Source of the DNA: Microbacterium sp. 11MF
GTDB taxonomy: Bacteria > Actinomycetota > Actinomycetes > Actinomycetales > Microbacteriaceae
NCBI RefSeq assembly: GCF_000383475.1
Contig: NZ_KB911459.1
Location: 1,130,467-1,194,466, forward strand
DNA: 64,000 nucleotides
Direction: 5' to 3'
Part shown: piece by piece, positions 40,415 to 48,328 of the stretch
How positions within the stretch are numbered: the stretch's first letter is position 1
Layout: every line of letters begins with the position of its first letter
The notes under the pieces: model-generated
Databases searched by the model: none
Told to the model about the DNA's origin: nothing
What the model saw: only the letters and a program-made list of their open reading frames with translations
Translations under genes and position numbers: made by a program

Positions 40415-41092
40415 GTGAACGAGATCCTCGACTGGCTGCTCGGTACCGTCCAGGCGGTCGACCCGGTCGTGCGCGTCATCGTCGCCGGACTCGCGATGAT
40501 GCTCGAGACGAGCGTCCTCGTCGGGCTCATCGTCCCCGGCGACACGATCGTCATCGTCGCCGGCACGGCCGTCGACAACCTCGCCGAGGGCACCTGGCTC
40601 GTCCTGGCCATCCTCATCGGATCGCTCATCGGCGAGAGCATCGGATTCGCGCTCGGACGCTGGCTGGGACCGCGCATCCGGTTCTCGCGCGTCGGGAAGC
40701 TGATCGGCGAACGCAACTGGATGCGCGCGGAGCTCTATCTGCGTCGACGCGGCGGGCCCGCCATCTTCCTGTCGCGCTTCCTCCCGGTCCTCCACTCCCT
40801 CGTCCCGCTCACCGTGGGGATGAGCGGATTCGCGTACCGCAGGTTCCTCGCGTGGACCGTGCCCGCGTGCACGGTCTGGTCGGTCGCGTACGTCTCCGTC
40901 GCCGCGGCCGCCGCCGAGGGGTACCGCGAACTCTCCGACAGCCTCCACTACGCGGGCTACCTCTTCGTCGCCGTCATCGCGGCGTTCGTCCTGCTCGTCT
41001 ACATCGCGAAGCGCGTCATCAGCGCCCGGGAGGCACGCCACCTCGAGCTCGACGATGCGCCGGAGGCTCGGGCCGACGACGTGAAAGACTGA
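40415..41092 (+). CDS. DedA family membrane protein
   Basis: A 225-residue DedA/SNARE-associated membrane protein. It shows ETSVLVGLIVPGDTIVIVAG, the E-x-x-x-P-G-D/E membrane-inserted motif, and GGPAIFLSRFLPVLHSLVPL followed by GMSGFAYRRFLAW, the F-x-R-(x3)-R type signature. Four to six hydrophobic segments are visible. DedA proteins act as lipid (undecaprenyl phosphate) translocases or in membrane homeostasis; which applies here cannot be told. The next gene follows after four bases. Confidence 0.92.
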   Translation: MNEILDWLLGTVQAVDPVVRVIVAGLAMMLETSVLVGLIVPGDTIVIVAGTAVDNLAEGTWLVLAILIGSLIGESIGFALGRWLGPRIRFSRVGKLIGERNWMRAELYLRRRGGPAIFLSRFLPVLHSLVPLTVGMSGFAYRRFLAWTVPACTVWSVAYVSVAAAAAEGYRELSDSLHYAGYLFVAVIAAFVLLVYIAKRVISAREARHLELDDAPEARADDVKD

Positions 41093-41096
41093 ATCG

Positions 41097-42140
41097 ATGT
41101 CCTCCTCCCCCCGCGACGCCAAGGTGCTCTGGCTGGCACGCCTCGAATACCGGTTCCACGCCTGGCGCGAGAAGCGCGCCCGCGCGAACGGCCGCCGGCC
41201 CACGGTCGCCGCGTTCCCCGGGTACGGCAGCACGCAGTGGGTGCGCGTCCTCGGCCGGGTGCTGATCCCCCCGAAGGCCAAGCGCCGAGAGCGGGGCGAC
41301 TACGCCGGTGTGCGCGGATGGCGGAGTTTCGCCGCCGTGCCGATCGCCCACGCGCGGGTGACCGTGATGATCGACGGGGTGAGCCACGAGGTCGCCGCCG
41401 ATCGCGGTGGGGTCGTCGACGCCGTGCTCCCGGCTACGCTCGCCGCGGGCTGGCAGACGATCACGATGAGCGTGGAGGATGCCGACCCGGTCGACGCCCG
41501 CGTGTTCATCGTCGGAGACGACATCCGGTTCGGGGTGATCTCGGACGTGGACGACACCGTGATGGTCACCGCCCTCCCCCGGCCCTTCGTGGCGGCGTGG
41601 AACTCCTTCGTCCTCAACGAGCACGCCCGCCAGCCGGTTCCCGGCATGGCCGTCCTGCTCGAGCGGCTCGTTCGTGAGAACCCCGGATCGCCGATCCTGT
41701 ACCTGTCGACGGGTGCGTGGAACGTCGCGCCGACCCTGGTGCGATTCCAGCGGCGGCATCTGTTCCCCCTCGGCGCGATGCTCCTGACGGACTGGGGTCC
41801 GACGCACGACCGGTGGTTCCGCAGCGGCAAGGAGCACAAGCACGAGAACCTGCGCCGCCTGGCGGATGAGTTCCCCGACATCGACTGGTTGCTCATCGGC
41901 GACGACGGTCAGCACGATGACGAGATCTACACGCAGTTCACGATCGAGCATCCCGAGCAGGTCGCCGCCGTCGCGATCCGGCGACTGACTCCCGCCGAGG
42001 CGGTCCTCGCGGGCGGTCGGACGGCCGTGGACGACCACAGCGCCGCGGGCGTGCCCTGGGTCACCGGCGACGACGGCGCGGAGCTGCTCGAGCGACTGAC
42101 CGACGTCGACATCGTCCGCGATGTCCCCACCTCCTCCTAG
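41097..42140 (+). CDS. App1 family phosphatase (DUF2183)
   Basis: A 347-residue protein of the App1 family, named after the fungal phosphatidate phosphatase. The HAD-like catalytic motif DVDDTVMVTALPRP is at about residues 150-163 (FGVISDVDDTVM), and the later IDWLLIGDDGQHDDEIY holds the second acidic motif. The N-terminal 130 residues form a beta-rich domain (VRVLGRVLIPPK, HARVTVMIDGVSHEVAADRG). It is likely cytoplasmic. It follows DedA by four bases, which suggests co-transcription and perhaps a shared link to membrane lipids. Confidence 0.88.
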   Translation: MSSSPRDAKVLWLARLEYRFHAWREKRARANGRRPTVAAFPGYGSTQWVRVLGRVLIPPKAKRRERGDYAGVRGWRSFAAVPIAHARVTVMIDGVSHEVAADRGGVVDAVLPATLAAGWQTITMSVEDADPVDARVFIVGDDIRFGVISDVDDTVMVTALPRPFVAAWNSFVLNEHARQPVPGMAVLLERLVRENPGSPILYLSTGAWNVAPTLVRFQRRHLFPLGAMLLTDWGPTHDRWFRSGKEHKHENLRRLADEFPDIDWLLIGDDGQHDDEIYTQFTIEHPEQVAAVAIRRLTPAEAVLAGGRTAVDDHSAAGVPWVTGDDGAELLERLTDVDIVRDVPTSS

Positions 42141-42143
42141 GCT
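42138..42143 (+). promoter_or_regulatory. -10 box before SRAP gene
   Basis: TAGGCT ends seven bases before the ATG at 42151. Confidence 0.5.
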
Positions 42144-42150
42144 GACAGCC

Positions 42151-42858
42151 ATGTGCGGTCGCTTCGTCGTTGCCAACGTCGCCTCGGAACTGGTCGGCGT
42201 TCTCCGCGTCGACGTCGAGAGCGACGACCTCCCCGCTCCGTCGTACAACATCGCCCCGACCTCGCGGGTGGGTATCGTCCTCGACTCGGCCAAGACCGAC
42301 CCGCCCACACGGCGGCTGGAGCCGGCGCGCTGGGGCCTCGTCCCCTCGTGGGCGAAGGACGTGAAGGTCGGCGCGCGGGCGTTCAACGCGCGTTCGGAGG
42401 AGCTCGAGGACAAGCCGATGTTCCGGCAGGCCCTCATCAAGCGCCGCGCGATCGTGCCTGCCACCGGGTACTACGAGTGGCAGACGACCGACGAGGGCAA
42501 GACGCCGTACTTCATCCATCCCGCCGACGGGTCCCCGCTGCTGTTCGCGGGACTCTACGAGTGGTGGAAGGACCCGGCGAAGGCCGAGGACGACCCCACG
42601 CGCTGGGTGCTGTCCTTCACGATCATCACGCGCGACGCCGTCGCGCCGCTCGGGTCGATCCATGACCGGATGCCGTTGTTCCTCGACGCCGACTTCGCCG
42701 ACGCGTGGCTCGACACCGAGGTGGACAACGTCGGCGACCTCCTCGACGCCGCCGTCGACGCAGCCCCCCAGGTCGTCGCCGGCCTCACCGACCACGTCGT
42801 CTCCAGTGCCGTCGGCAACGTCCGCAACGATTCCCCCGAACTCATCCAGCCCCTCTGA
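42151..42858 (+). CDS. SOS response-associated peptidase (SRAP/YedK)
   Basis: A 235-residue SRAP-domain protein, which forms a covalent DNA-protein crosslink with abasic sites in single-stranded DNA through Cys2. The N-terminus MCGRF presents that Cys after Met removal. NARSEEL, ATGYYEWQ with the catalytic Glu, and HDRMPLFL with the conserved His are all present. No LexA-type box is visible upstream. The next gene, a putative DNA glycosylase, starts 10 bases after its stop, so the pair may act together in base-damage repair. Confidence 0.94.
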   Translation: MCGRFVVANVASELVGVLRVDVESDDLPAPSYNIAPTSRVGIVLDSAKTDPPTRRLEPARWGLVPSWAKDVKVGARAFNARSEELEDKPMFRQALIKRRAIVPATGYYEWQTTDEGKTPYFIHPADGSPLLFAGLYEWWKDPAKAEDDPTRWVLSFTIITRDAVAPLGSIHDRMPLFLDADFADAWLDTEVDNVGDLLDAAVDAAPQVVAGLTDHVVSSAVGNVRNDSPELIQPL

Positions 42859-42868
42859 CCGGCCTGCG

Positions 42869-43741
42869 ATGCCCACCCTGACGAGCGACGTCCTCGCGCG
42901 GACCGACTGGACCGAGCGGATGCGAGCGCATGCCGAGCGGGCCGATGCGCTGACCGCCGGACGCCGTCATCGCGCCGCCAGGGGCGAGACGCACCCGGTC
43001 GACGACTTCCTCTACACGTACTACTCCTACAAGCCGGCTGTCCTGCGCCGCTGGCATCCGGGGCGTGACGTCCGGTTGGCGGATGCCGCGGACTCGCCGC
43101 ACGCGGGGTGGCGCTGGTACCGCAGCGAGGCGGGCACGGTCGCGGCCGACGCCGACGCGTTCCTCACCGAGAAGGCGCCGCTGGTCCGCGCGATCCGCGG
43201 CATCCTGTCGAGCACGCTCGGACGGACCGGCTCGTACGGATGCTTCGGCCTTCACGAGTGGGCCATGGTCTACCGTGACGGCGAGACGCGGCATCCCGTG
43301 CCGCTGCGGCTCGGTGGGGATGGCACAGATGCCGTCGTCGAGGCCCACGACCTGCGGTGCACGCACATCGACGCATTCCGGTTCTTCACTCCTGAAGCGA
43401 CGCCTCGCAATCGCTTCACGCCCACGCGCGAGACCCAGGCGCAGAACGAGCAGCCAGGTTGCCTGCACGCCGGAATGGATCTCTACAAATGGGCGGTGAA
43501 GCTCGGCCCGCTGGTTCCCGGCGAGTTGCTTCTGGATGCGTTCGTGCTCGCCCGCGACATCCGGGAACTCGACATGCGAGCCTCGCCGTACGACCTCAGC
43601 GACTGGGGCTACTCCCCCGTGCCCATCGAGACGCCGGCGGGCAAGGCCGAGTACGTCACGGCGCAACGCGCCTTTACCGAGCGGGCGCAGCCCATCCGGA
43701 GCCTGCTGCTGCAGCTGGTTGACCCGGCCGAGAACAGCTGA
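42869..43741 (+). CDS. Putative 3-methyladenine DNA glycosylase
   Basis: A 290-residue protein like the actinobacterial group named 3-methyladenine DNA glycosylase, recognisable by GETHPVDDFLYTYYSYKPAV, RRWHPG, YGCFGLHEWAMVYR, DLRCTHIDAFRFFTP and PGCLHAGMDLYKWAVKLGPL. I see no helix-hairpin-helix or other proven glycosylase fold, so the enzymatic assignment rests on family naming and on its place after an SRAP gene. The His/Asp-rich conserved blocks suggest an enzyme. The start at 42869 gives the family's usual N-terminus. Confidence 0.7.
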   Translation: MPTLTSDVLARTDWTERMRAHAERADALTAGRRHRAARGETHPVDDFLYTYYSYKPAVLRRWHPGRDVRLADAADSPHAGWRWYRSEAGTVAADADAFLTEKAPLVRAIRGILSSTLGRTGSYGCFGLHEWAMVYRDGETRHPVPLRLGGDGTDAVVEAHDLRCTHIDAFRFFTPEATPRNRFTPTRETQAQNEQPGCLHAGMDLYKWAVKLGPLVPGELLLDAFVLARDIRELDMRASPYDLSDWGYSPVPIETPAGKAEYVTAQRAFTERAQPIRSLLLQLVDPAENS

Positions 43742-43806
43742 ATCCGGTCAAGGCCCTCGACGCAACGCTCGAGGTCCGACATGCTCGAAGAGTCGAGAGG
43801 ACCCCC

Positions 43807-44001
43807 ATGAGCAACGATCCCACGCCCGACCTGGAGCGACTCGTCGGCGGAGAGCAGGACGGCCTGCCCCCTGCGCCCCACGGTGCCCCTGATCACCCTG
43901 ACGACCCGTCTCCCGAGGAGCGGTTCGTCGCTCCCGACGCCGGGGATCTCGACGTCGACGCCGCCGAGGTGGACGCGGAGGCTTCCGATTCCGCCGAGTG
44001 A
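43807..44001 (+). CDS. Small acidic protein, unknown
   Basis: A 64-residue protein, very acidic and Pro/Asp/Ala-rich (DHPDDPSPEERF, DAGDLDVDAAEVDAEASD), probably disordered. The ribosome binding site GAGAGGA lies five bases before the ATG. I do not recognise a family. Composition and codon use match its neighbours. It is followed by a small membrane-protein frame. Confidence 0.6.
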   Translation: MSNDPTPDLERLVGGEQDGLPPAPHGAPDHPDDPSPEERFVAPDAGDLDVDAAEVDAEASDSAE

Positions 44002-44083
44002 GCCGGGATCGAGAGCCCTTGATTCCCGCGACGTCGCTCGTCACACATTCACCACGTGGGTCTGTTTCGTCGCGGTCGTCGCC

Positions 44084-44470
44084 GTGTACTTGTTCGTCGT
44101 AGCGATGCAGACGGACGAGAGCGTGAAGGGTCTTCTCGTCTTCGTCGTGCTGGGCGCGGCCGCACTCTCGTTCGCGTTGGTGTGGCTCGGCGCGCCGATC
44201 GCGTGGCTCGTGGCCCGGTGGATGCGGAATGTGCGCGGCGTCGTCGCGCACGTGATGGTGTTCTGGCTGCTTGGGGCCGTGACGTCCGGGATCGTGCTGC
44301 TCCTCCTCTCCTCGGTGACCGGCGCGGCACAGGGTTCTGATCAGGCCGGCGCCGTCCTCGCTGCGGCAGCCGTGTGCGGCGTCTGCACCGCCGCCGGACG
44401 GAGCTCCGTCTTCGTATCGGAGTGGCGTCATGCGCGTCGGCGCCGTGAGCTGCAGACCTCGGCGAGCTGA
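44084..44470 (+). CDS. Small membrane protein, start unclear
   Basis: At least 128 residues with three to four hydrophobic helices (VYLFVVAMQ, LLVFVVLGAAALSFALVWLG, VVAHVMVFWLLGAVTSGIVL, AVLAAAAVCGVC) and a basic end (EWRHARRRRELQ). I do not recognise the family. Coding-like sequence in this frame continues upstream to about 44003 (SRDVARHTFTTWVCFVAVVA completes the first helix), but no ATG, GTG or TTG lies in frame between 43886 and 44083. An ATT at 43988 is preceded by GGAGG six bases upstream. The GTG at 44084 is only the shortest safe start. Confidence 0.6.
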   Translation: MYLFVVAMQTDESVKGLLVFVVLGAAALSFALVWLGAPIAWLVARWMRNVRGVVAHVMVFWLLGAVTSGIVLLLLSSVTGAAQGSDQAGAVLAAAAVCGVCTAAGRSSVFVSEWRHARRRRELQTSAS

Positions 44471-44491
44471 GGACCACCGGTTCGCACGGAA

Positions 44492-45724
44492 TCAGACGTC
44501 GACGAGCGCCCCGCCGTCGGCATCGACCGCGCGCGGTTCGGAGACGATGAGAGCCGCGACCACCCCGGCGAGGATGACGGCCGTCAACGCCACGGGCACC
44601 GGGACGAGCGGGTCGATGAGGACGAGGACCGCTCCCGACGGGACGATGAGGTTCACGGCACGCCCCGCGTGCGGACGGATCGCCAGCAGCCAGACGACCC
44701 CGATGAAGATCGCGATGGGCACCGTATAGGTGAAGGATGCCGCAGGCGACATCAACGCGCTGTCACCTGTCAGCACGTCGATCTCGACCTCGATGCCGGC
44801 GGAGAAGGCGCCGGCCGCCGCGAACACGAAGTAGTGGCCGTAGCCGTACAGCAATGGACTTCCCAGCCGGTCGATCGCCAGGTGGTGCGGCGGCCAGAAG
44901 TAGATCCACCACAGCGCGGCGGTCACGGCGAGGGTGAGGACGGCGATCCCGATGAGTGGAGTCAGTGACTCGGCATCCTGCACGGCGTGGATCACCGCGT
45001 TCGCGGAGGCGAGCAGACTCTCACCGAGCAGGATGAGAGTGAACAGACCGTAGCGCTCGGTGATGTGGTGCGCGTTGCGCGGTGTGGGCGCTCTGCTCTC
45101 CGCGATGACCGGAACCGCCAGCTCCGCGAGGATCAGCCCCACGATGACGAGCCGGAAGGCACCGACCGGGAGCAGCAGTGCCGCCACCCAGAGGACCTGC
45201 ACCGCCGTGATCCCGACGGCGTAGGTCACCGTCGCCGCTCGCGCCGGCCCCGCTCCCCGGAAGGCACGGATCCACTGAGCGACCATGGCGAGCCGCATGA
45301 CCACGTACCCCGCGGTCACGATGCGGAAGTCGCCGTCGGCGAATGCCGAATGGACTCCTGCCGCGAGCACCAGCACGCCTCCCATCTGGACGATGGTGAG
45401 GAGACGGTAGAGCCAGTCGTCCGTATCGAATGCGGTGGCGAACCAGGTGAAGTTCATCCATGCCCACCAGATGCTGAAGAACACGGCGGCATAACTCAGG
45501 ACGCCATCGACGATGTGACCGCCGGTCAGAGCGTGATGCAGCTCGACCGCGGAGATGCTGACGGCGACGACGAAGACGAGATCGAAGAAGAGCTCCAGCG
45601 ACGAGGCTGCCCTGGCCGGTTCGTGCGGATCCCGCGGGGTCATGGGGACGAGGCGGAGGTCGGCTCGACTCATGTCTCGCACCGCCCCACGAGGCCCCCG
45701 CCTTCGTGCCGATCCGATGTGCAT
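44492..45724 (-). CDS. Low temperature requirement protein A (LtrA) family
   Basis: A 410-residue membrane protein of the LtrA family with about eleven hydrophobic helices. ELFFDLVFVVAVSISAVELH near residue 38 and ITERYGLFTLILLGESLLA in the middle are the family's hallmark segments. The molecular role of the family is not established. The ATG at 45724 is chosen because TACGCT ends six bases upstream; an internal ATG at 45673 is an alternative. It lies just downstream of the tRNA-Ala terminator. Confidence 0.88.
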   Translation of the reverse strand: MHIGSARRRGPRGAVRDMSRADLRLVPMTPRDPHEPARAASSLELFFDLVFVVAVSISAVELHHALTGGHIVDGVLSYAAVFFSIWWAWMNFTWFATAFDTDDWLYRLLTIVQMGGVLVLAAGVHSAFADGDFRIVTAGYVVMRLAMVAQWIRAFRGAGPARAATVTYAVGITAVQVLWVAALLLPVGAFRLVIVGLILAELAVPVIAESRAPTPRNAHHITERYGLFTLILLGESLLASANAVIHAVQDAESLTPLIGIAVLTLAVTAALWWIYFWPPHHLAIDRLGSPLLYGYGHYFVFAAAGAFSAGIEVEIDVLTGDSALMSPAASFTYTVPIAIFIGVVWLLAIRPHAGRAVNLIVPSGAVLVLIDPLVPVPVALTAVILAGVVAALIVSEPRAVDADGGALVDV

Positions 45725-45730
45725 GCGCCG

Positions 45731-45736
45731 AGCGTA
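45731..45736 (-). promoter_or_regulatory. -10 box, leaderless LtrA gene
   Basis: TACGCT (minus strand) ends six bases before the ATG at 45724, between the tRNA-Ala terminator and the gene. Confidence 0.5.
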
Positions 45737-45763
45737 CGGCATCGACGCACCCGCGGGGAGAAA

Positions 45764-45787
45764 CACAAAAACCCCGGCGAACCGGGG
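45764..45787 (-). terminator. Terminator of tRNA-Ala
   Basis: On the minus strand CCCCGG-TTCG-CCGGGG is followed directly by TTTTTGTGTTT, a textbook intrinsic terminator four bases after the tRNA 3' end. Confidence 0.93.
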
Positions 45788-45791
45788 TATT

Positions 45792-45867
45792 TGGTGGACC
45801 TGAGGGGACTCGAACCCCTGACCCCCTGCATGCCATGCAGGTGCGCTACCAGCTGCGCCACAGGCCC
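45792..45867 (-). tRNA. tRNA-Ala (GGC)
   Basis: The minus strand folds as a 76-nt cloverleaf with acceptor GGGCCTG/CAGGTCC (one G-T), discriminator A and encoded CCA. The anticodon stem-loop CCTGC-ATGGCAT-GCAGG gives anticodon GGC (Ala), and the T-loop has GGTTCGAGTCC. Confidence 0.97.
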
Positions 45868-45894
45868 TTGGTCGCCGCTCGCGGCAACTCATCC

Positions 45895-45900
45895 AGCTTA
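45895..45900 (-). promoter_or_regulatory. Possible -10 box of tRNA-Ala
   Basis: TAAGCT lies 27 bases before the tRNA 5' end, with TTCAGA 18 bases further upstream as a weak -35. Confidence 0.4.
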
Positions 45901-45939
45901 CTACACGCGGAGGAGTGCTCTGAACACGCGGCGACGACG

Positions 45940-46317
45940 TCACTCGCTGCGCGTGGGCTCCGCGATCGTCACGGGGATGATCGGGCAGTCCTTCCACAGG
46001 CGCTCGAGGCCGTAGAACACGCGCTCCTCTTCGTGGAAGACGTGGACGACCAGGTCGCCGAAGTCGATCAGCACCCAGCGCGATTCGTCGCGTCCCTCGC
46101 GGCGCAGGCGCTTCTGGCCCGCCTCGAGCATCTTGTCCTCGACCTCGTCGGCGATGGCGGCGACGTTGCGCTCGCTGTTACCGGTGACGAGGAGGAAGGC
46201 GTCGATCAGCGGAAGCGGTCCCGACACGTCGAAGGCGACGAGATCGGTTCCCCCCTTGCTGTCGGCGGCGGCCGCGGCCACCTGGACCAGTTCGTGCGTG
46301 TGCTCTGCAGCAACCAT
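45940..46317 (-). CDS. rsfS: Ribosome silencing factor
   Basis: A 125-residue RsfS protein, which binds L14 of the 50S subunit and blocks subunit joining when nutrients are short. DLVAFDVSGPLPLIDAFLLV, ERNVAAIADEVEDKM and RWVLIDFGDLVVHVFHEEER are diagnostic. Its ATG shares one base with the TAA stop of the gene before it (TAATG). Its place after nadD is conserved. Confidence 0.96.
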   Translation of the reverse strand: MVAAEHTHELVQVAAAAADSKGGTDLVAFDVSGPLPLIDAFLLVTGNSERNVAAIADEVEDKMLEAGQKRLRREGRDESRWVLIDFGDLVVHVFHEEERVFYGLERLWKDCPIIPVTIAEPTRSE

Positions 46318-47456
46318 TAAAAGACTCCGTTCACAACGGTGAAGATGAGCACCGTCGCGAGAGCCAGCCCGAGGGCACCGGCGCAGATCGCGAGGGTCAT
46401 GATGAGGCGGCTTCCCTTTTCGGGAGCCGGGGGGCGGATGATCTCATCCGCACTCTTGATCGTACTGATCGCCGCCGATGCGGCGATCGGGGTCGGTGAG
46501 GATGCCGGCGGCAGTTCGCCGTCCATGAGGGCGGCGTCGGCATCCTTACCGTCGGATCCAGGGGACGTCCCCGTGGACCCGAAGCTCTCCGGCAACGCGT
46601 AACTGCCGGTGATGATCAGTTCTCCCGTGCCGAGGATCGGGACCGAGAGCGATCCGGTCTCGGGCGTCTGCGACAGGATCAGCGCGTTAGGCGCCGACGA
46701 CGAGCCGCTGCCGCCGCGCGTCAGCAAGTGGTCGAACGACGGCGGAACGTCGACGGGCGCCGCACCGTCCGCGAGGAGTTGCGCGCCGAGCTCGGGAGCG
46801 ACGACCCGCGCGGGCTCCGGCGCGTCGGTGGACTCGTCGGCCTCGGCTTCCACGTCCGCGGGGGCCGCGTCGAGGGGAACTTCTGCGGAGTCGGCATCCG
46901 GCTCGACAGTGTGCTCCGGCGCGTCCGAGACGGGTTCCGCAGATTCGTCCACCGAGGTCGACCCCTCAGCGTCCTCCTGCGGCGTCTCGGCGTCGTCGGC
47001 GGACGCATGGTCGTCATCGTGGTCCCCATCGGCGGGGATCCCATCGACCGGCTCACCATCGGCGGTCTCGTGCTCAGCCGTCTCGTGCTCGGTCGTCTCG
47101 TGCTCGGTCGCCGCGGCGTCGCCTGTCGAGACCTCGTCCGTTACGGGAGCGGACTCGACGACGTCGACCGTCCCGGTGCGCAGCTTCGCGAGATGCCGCG
47201 CCTGGCGTCGCGTCACGGGGTGGGCGTCAGGGTCGAGGTCCACGTCGTCCGCGAGAACGGCCGGAGTGCGCTCCGGGGCGACCTCGGACTCGTGCTCGAC
47301 CTCGGCGAGAGCAGCCTCCACGGCAGCGGCGTCCGACGCGTCGGCATCCGCTTGCGCCTCTTCGGGCGTGATGATCGGCGTGGATGCCGTGTTGCGCAGC
47401 TCCCGCAGCTGCCGCCGTGTCAGGGGCGGGGTGCTCGGCTGGTCTGGTGTGCTCAT
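46317..47456 (-). CDS. Tail-anchored acidic protein with TRRQ motifs
   Basis: A 379-residue protein of unknown function between nadD and rsfS. It has two copies of a basic motif, [16 protein letters not shown] (residues 11-26) and [17 protein letters not shown] (residues 79-95). A long, very acidic and probably disordered stretch with [24 protein letters not shown] repeats follows. Near the C-terminus [20 protein letters not shown] continues into a single hydrophobic helix ending four residues before the stop. This looks like a tail-anchored membrane protein with a cytoplasmic domain. The ATG overlaps the nadD stop (ATGA), so expression is coupled to nadD and rsfS. No enzymatic motif is visible. 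Confidence 0.82.
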   Translation of the reverse strand: MSTPDQPSTPPLTRRQLRELRNTASTPIITPEEAQADADASDAAAVEAALAEVEHESEVAPERTPAVLADDVDLDPDAHPVTRRQARHLAKLRTGTVDVVESAPVTDEVSTGDAAATEHETTEHETAEHETADGEPVDGIPADGDHDDDHASADDAETPQEDAEGSTSVDESAEPVSDAPEHTVEPDADSAEVPLDAAPADVEAEADESTDAPEPARVVAPELGAQLLADGAAPVDVPPSFDHLLTRGGSGSSSAPNALILSQTPETGSLSVPILGTGELIITGSYALPESFGSTGTSPGSDGKDADAALMDGELPPASSPTPIAASAAISTIKSADEIIRPPAPEKGSRLIMTLAICAGALGLALATVLIFTVVNGVF

Positions 47457-48049
47457 GCCTTGCTCCGATACAGGTGATGCTTCGCAATGTATTGGACGAC
47501 GCCGTCGGGCACGAGGTACCAGACGGGGTGCCCACGGCTCACGCGAGCGCGGCAGTCGGTGGACGAGATGGACAGCGCCGGGATCTCGAGGACGCTGACG
47601 TCGTCCGAGGGCAGCCCGTCGACGCTCAGCGTGTGGCCCGGACGGGAGACCGCCACGAAGTGCGCGAGGTCCCACAGTTCGTCGACGTCCCGCCAGCCGA
47701 CGATCTGCGCGATCGCGTCCGCACCGGTGATGAAGAAGAGCTGCGCATCGGGCCGCTGCGCTTTGAGGTCACGCAACGTGTCGATCGTGTAGGTGGCCCC
47801 GGTGCGGTCGACGTCGACACGACTGACGGTGAACATGGGGTTGGATGCCGTGGCGATAACGGTCATCAGATAGCGGTGCTCCGACGACGACACGCCGGAC
47901 TTCTGCCAGGGCTGACCGGTCGGGACGAACACGACCTCGTCGAGGTCGAACGACTGCGCAACCTCGCTCGCCGCCACGAGGTGACCGTGGTGGATGGGGT
48001 CGAACGTGCCGCCCATCACACCGATACGCGGTGCCCGCGTGGTTGCCAT
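47453..48049 (-). CDS. nadD: Nicotinate-nucleotide adenylyltransferase
   Basis: A 198-residue enzyme that adenylates nicotinate mononucleotide in NAD synthesis. The nucleotidyltransferase motif is [12 protein letters not shown] (residues 13-24) and the second is [10 protein letters not shown] (usually ISSTxIR). [18 protein letters not shown] is also typical. It begins 10 bases after a small membrane protein gene and overlaps the next gene by four bases. Confidence 0.96.
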   Translation of the reverse strand: MATTRAPRIGVMGGTFDPIHHGHLVAASEVAQSFDLDEVVFVPTGQPWQKSGVSSSEHRYLMTVIATASNPMFTVSRVDVDRTGATYTIDTLRDLKAQRPDAQLFFITGADAIAQIVGWRDVDELWDLAHFVAVSRPGHTLSVDGLPSDDVSVLEIPALSISSTDCRARVSRGHPVWYLVPDGVVQYIAKHHLYRSKA

Positions 48050-48059
48050 GAACGCGGCC

Positions 48060-48284
48060 TCAGTGGTGGCCGTGGCCCGCCTGCTGCACGGGGTTCTTCG
48101 CGGCGTACGCCTCGGCCTTGTGGGCGTGACGGTTGGCCACGTTGCGGTACGACACGCTCACGAGGCCCAGCAGCATAAACAGCGCGAAAGCCACGATGCC
48201 GTACCCGTAGGTCGTGGCCATGACGTTTCCACCGTGGTGCTCAGTCTCGGCTGCGGCGAGGACGATGGTCGTCGCGAAGTTCAT
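48060..48284 (-). CDS. Small His-tailed membrane protein
   Basis: A 74-residue protein. One clear transmembrane helix is at residues 27-46 ([20 protein letters not shown]), preceded by a weaker hydrophobic start ([11 protein letters not shown]) and an ETEHHGG loop. The C-terminal tail is His-rich ([14 protein letters not shown] then QQAGHGHH). I do not recognise a named family. GGAG seven bases before the ATG supports the start. It is followed by nadD after 10 bases, so the two are likely co-transcribed. The His-rich ends could bind metal, but that is only a guess. Confidence 0.75.
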   Translation of the reverse strand: MNFATTIVLAAAETEHHGGNVMATTYGYGIVAFALFMLLGLVSVSYRNVANRHAHKAEAYAAKNPVQQAGHGHH

Positions 48285-48328
48285 TCGGGCTCCGTTCGAG
48301 GGGTCGGGTGCAGGAACAGTTTAGGCGG

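Noticed and set aside
42100..42150. A LexA (SOS) box upstream of the SRAP gene
   Set aside because: No GAAC-N4-GTTC-like palindrome is present near the -10 box.
43883..44001. Extending the small membrane protein to the GTG at 43883
   Set aside because: It would overlap the acidic protein gene by 119 bases, and the added residues are Ser/Thr/Pro/Arg-rich out-of-frame translation of that gene.
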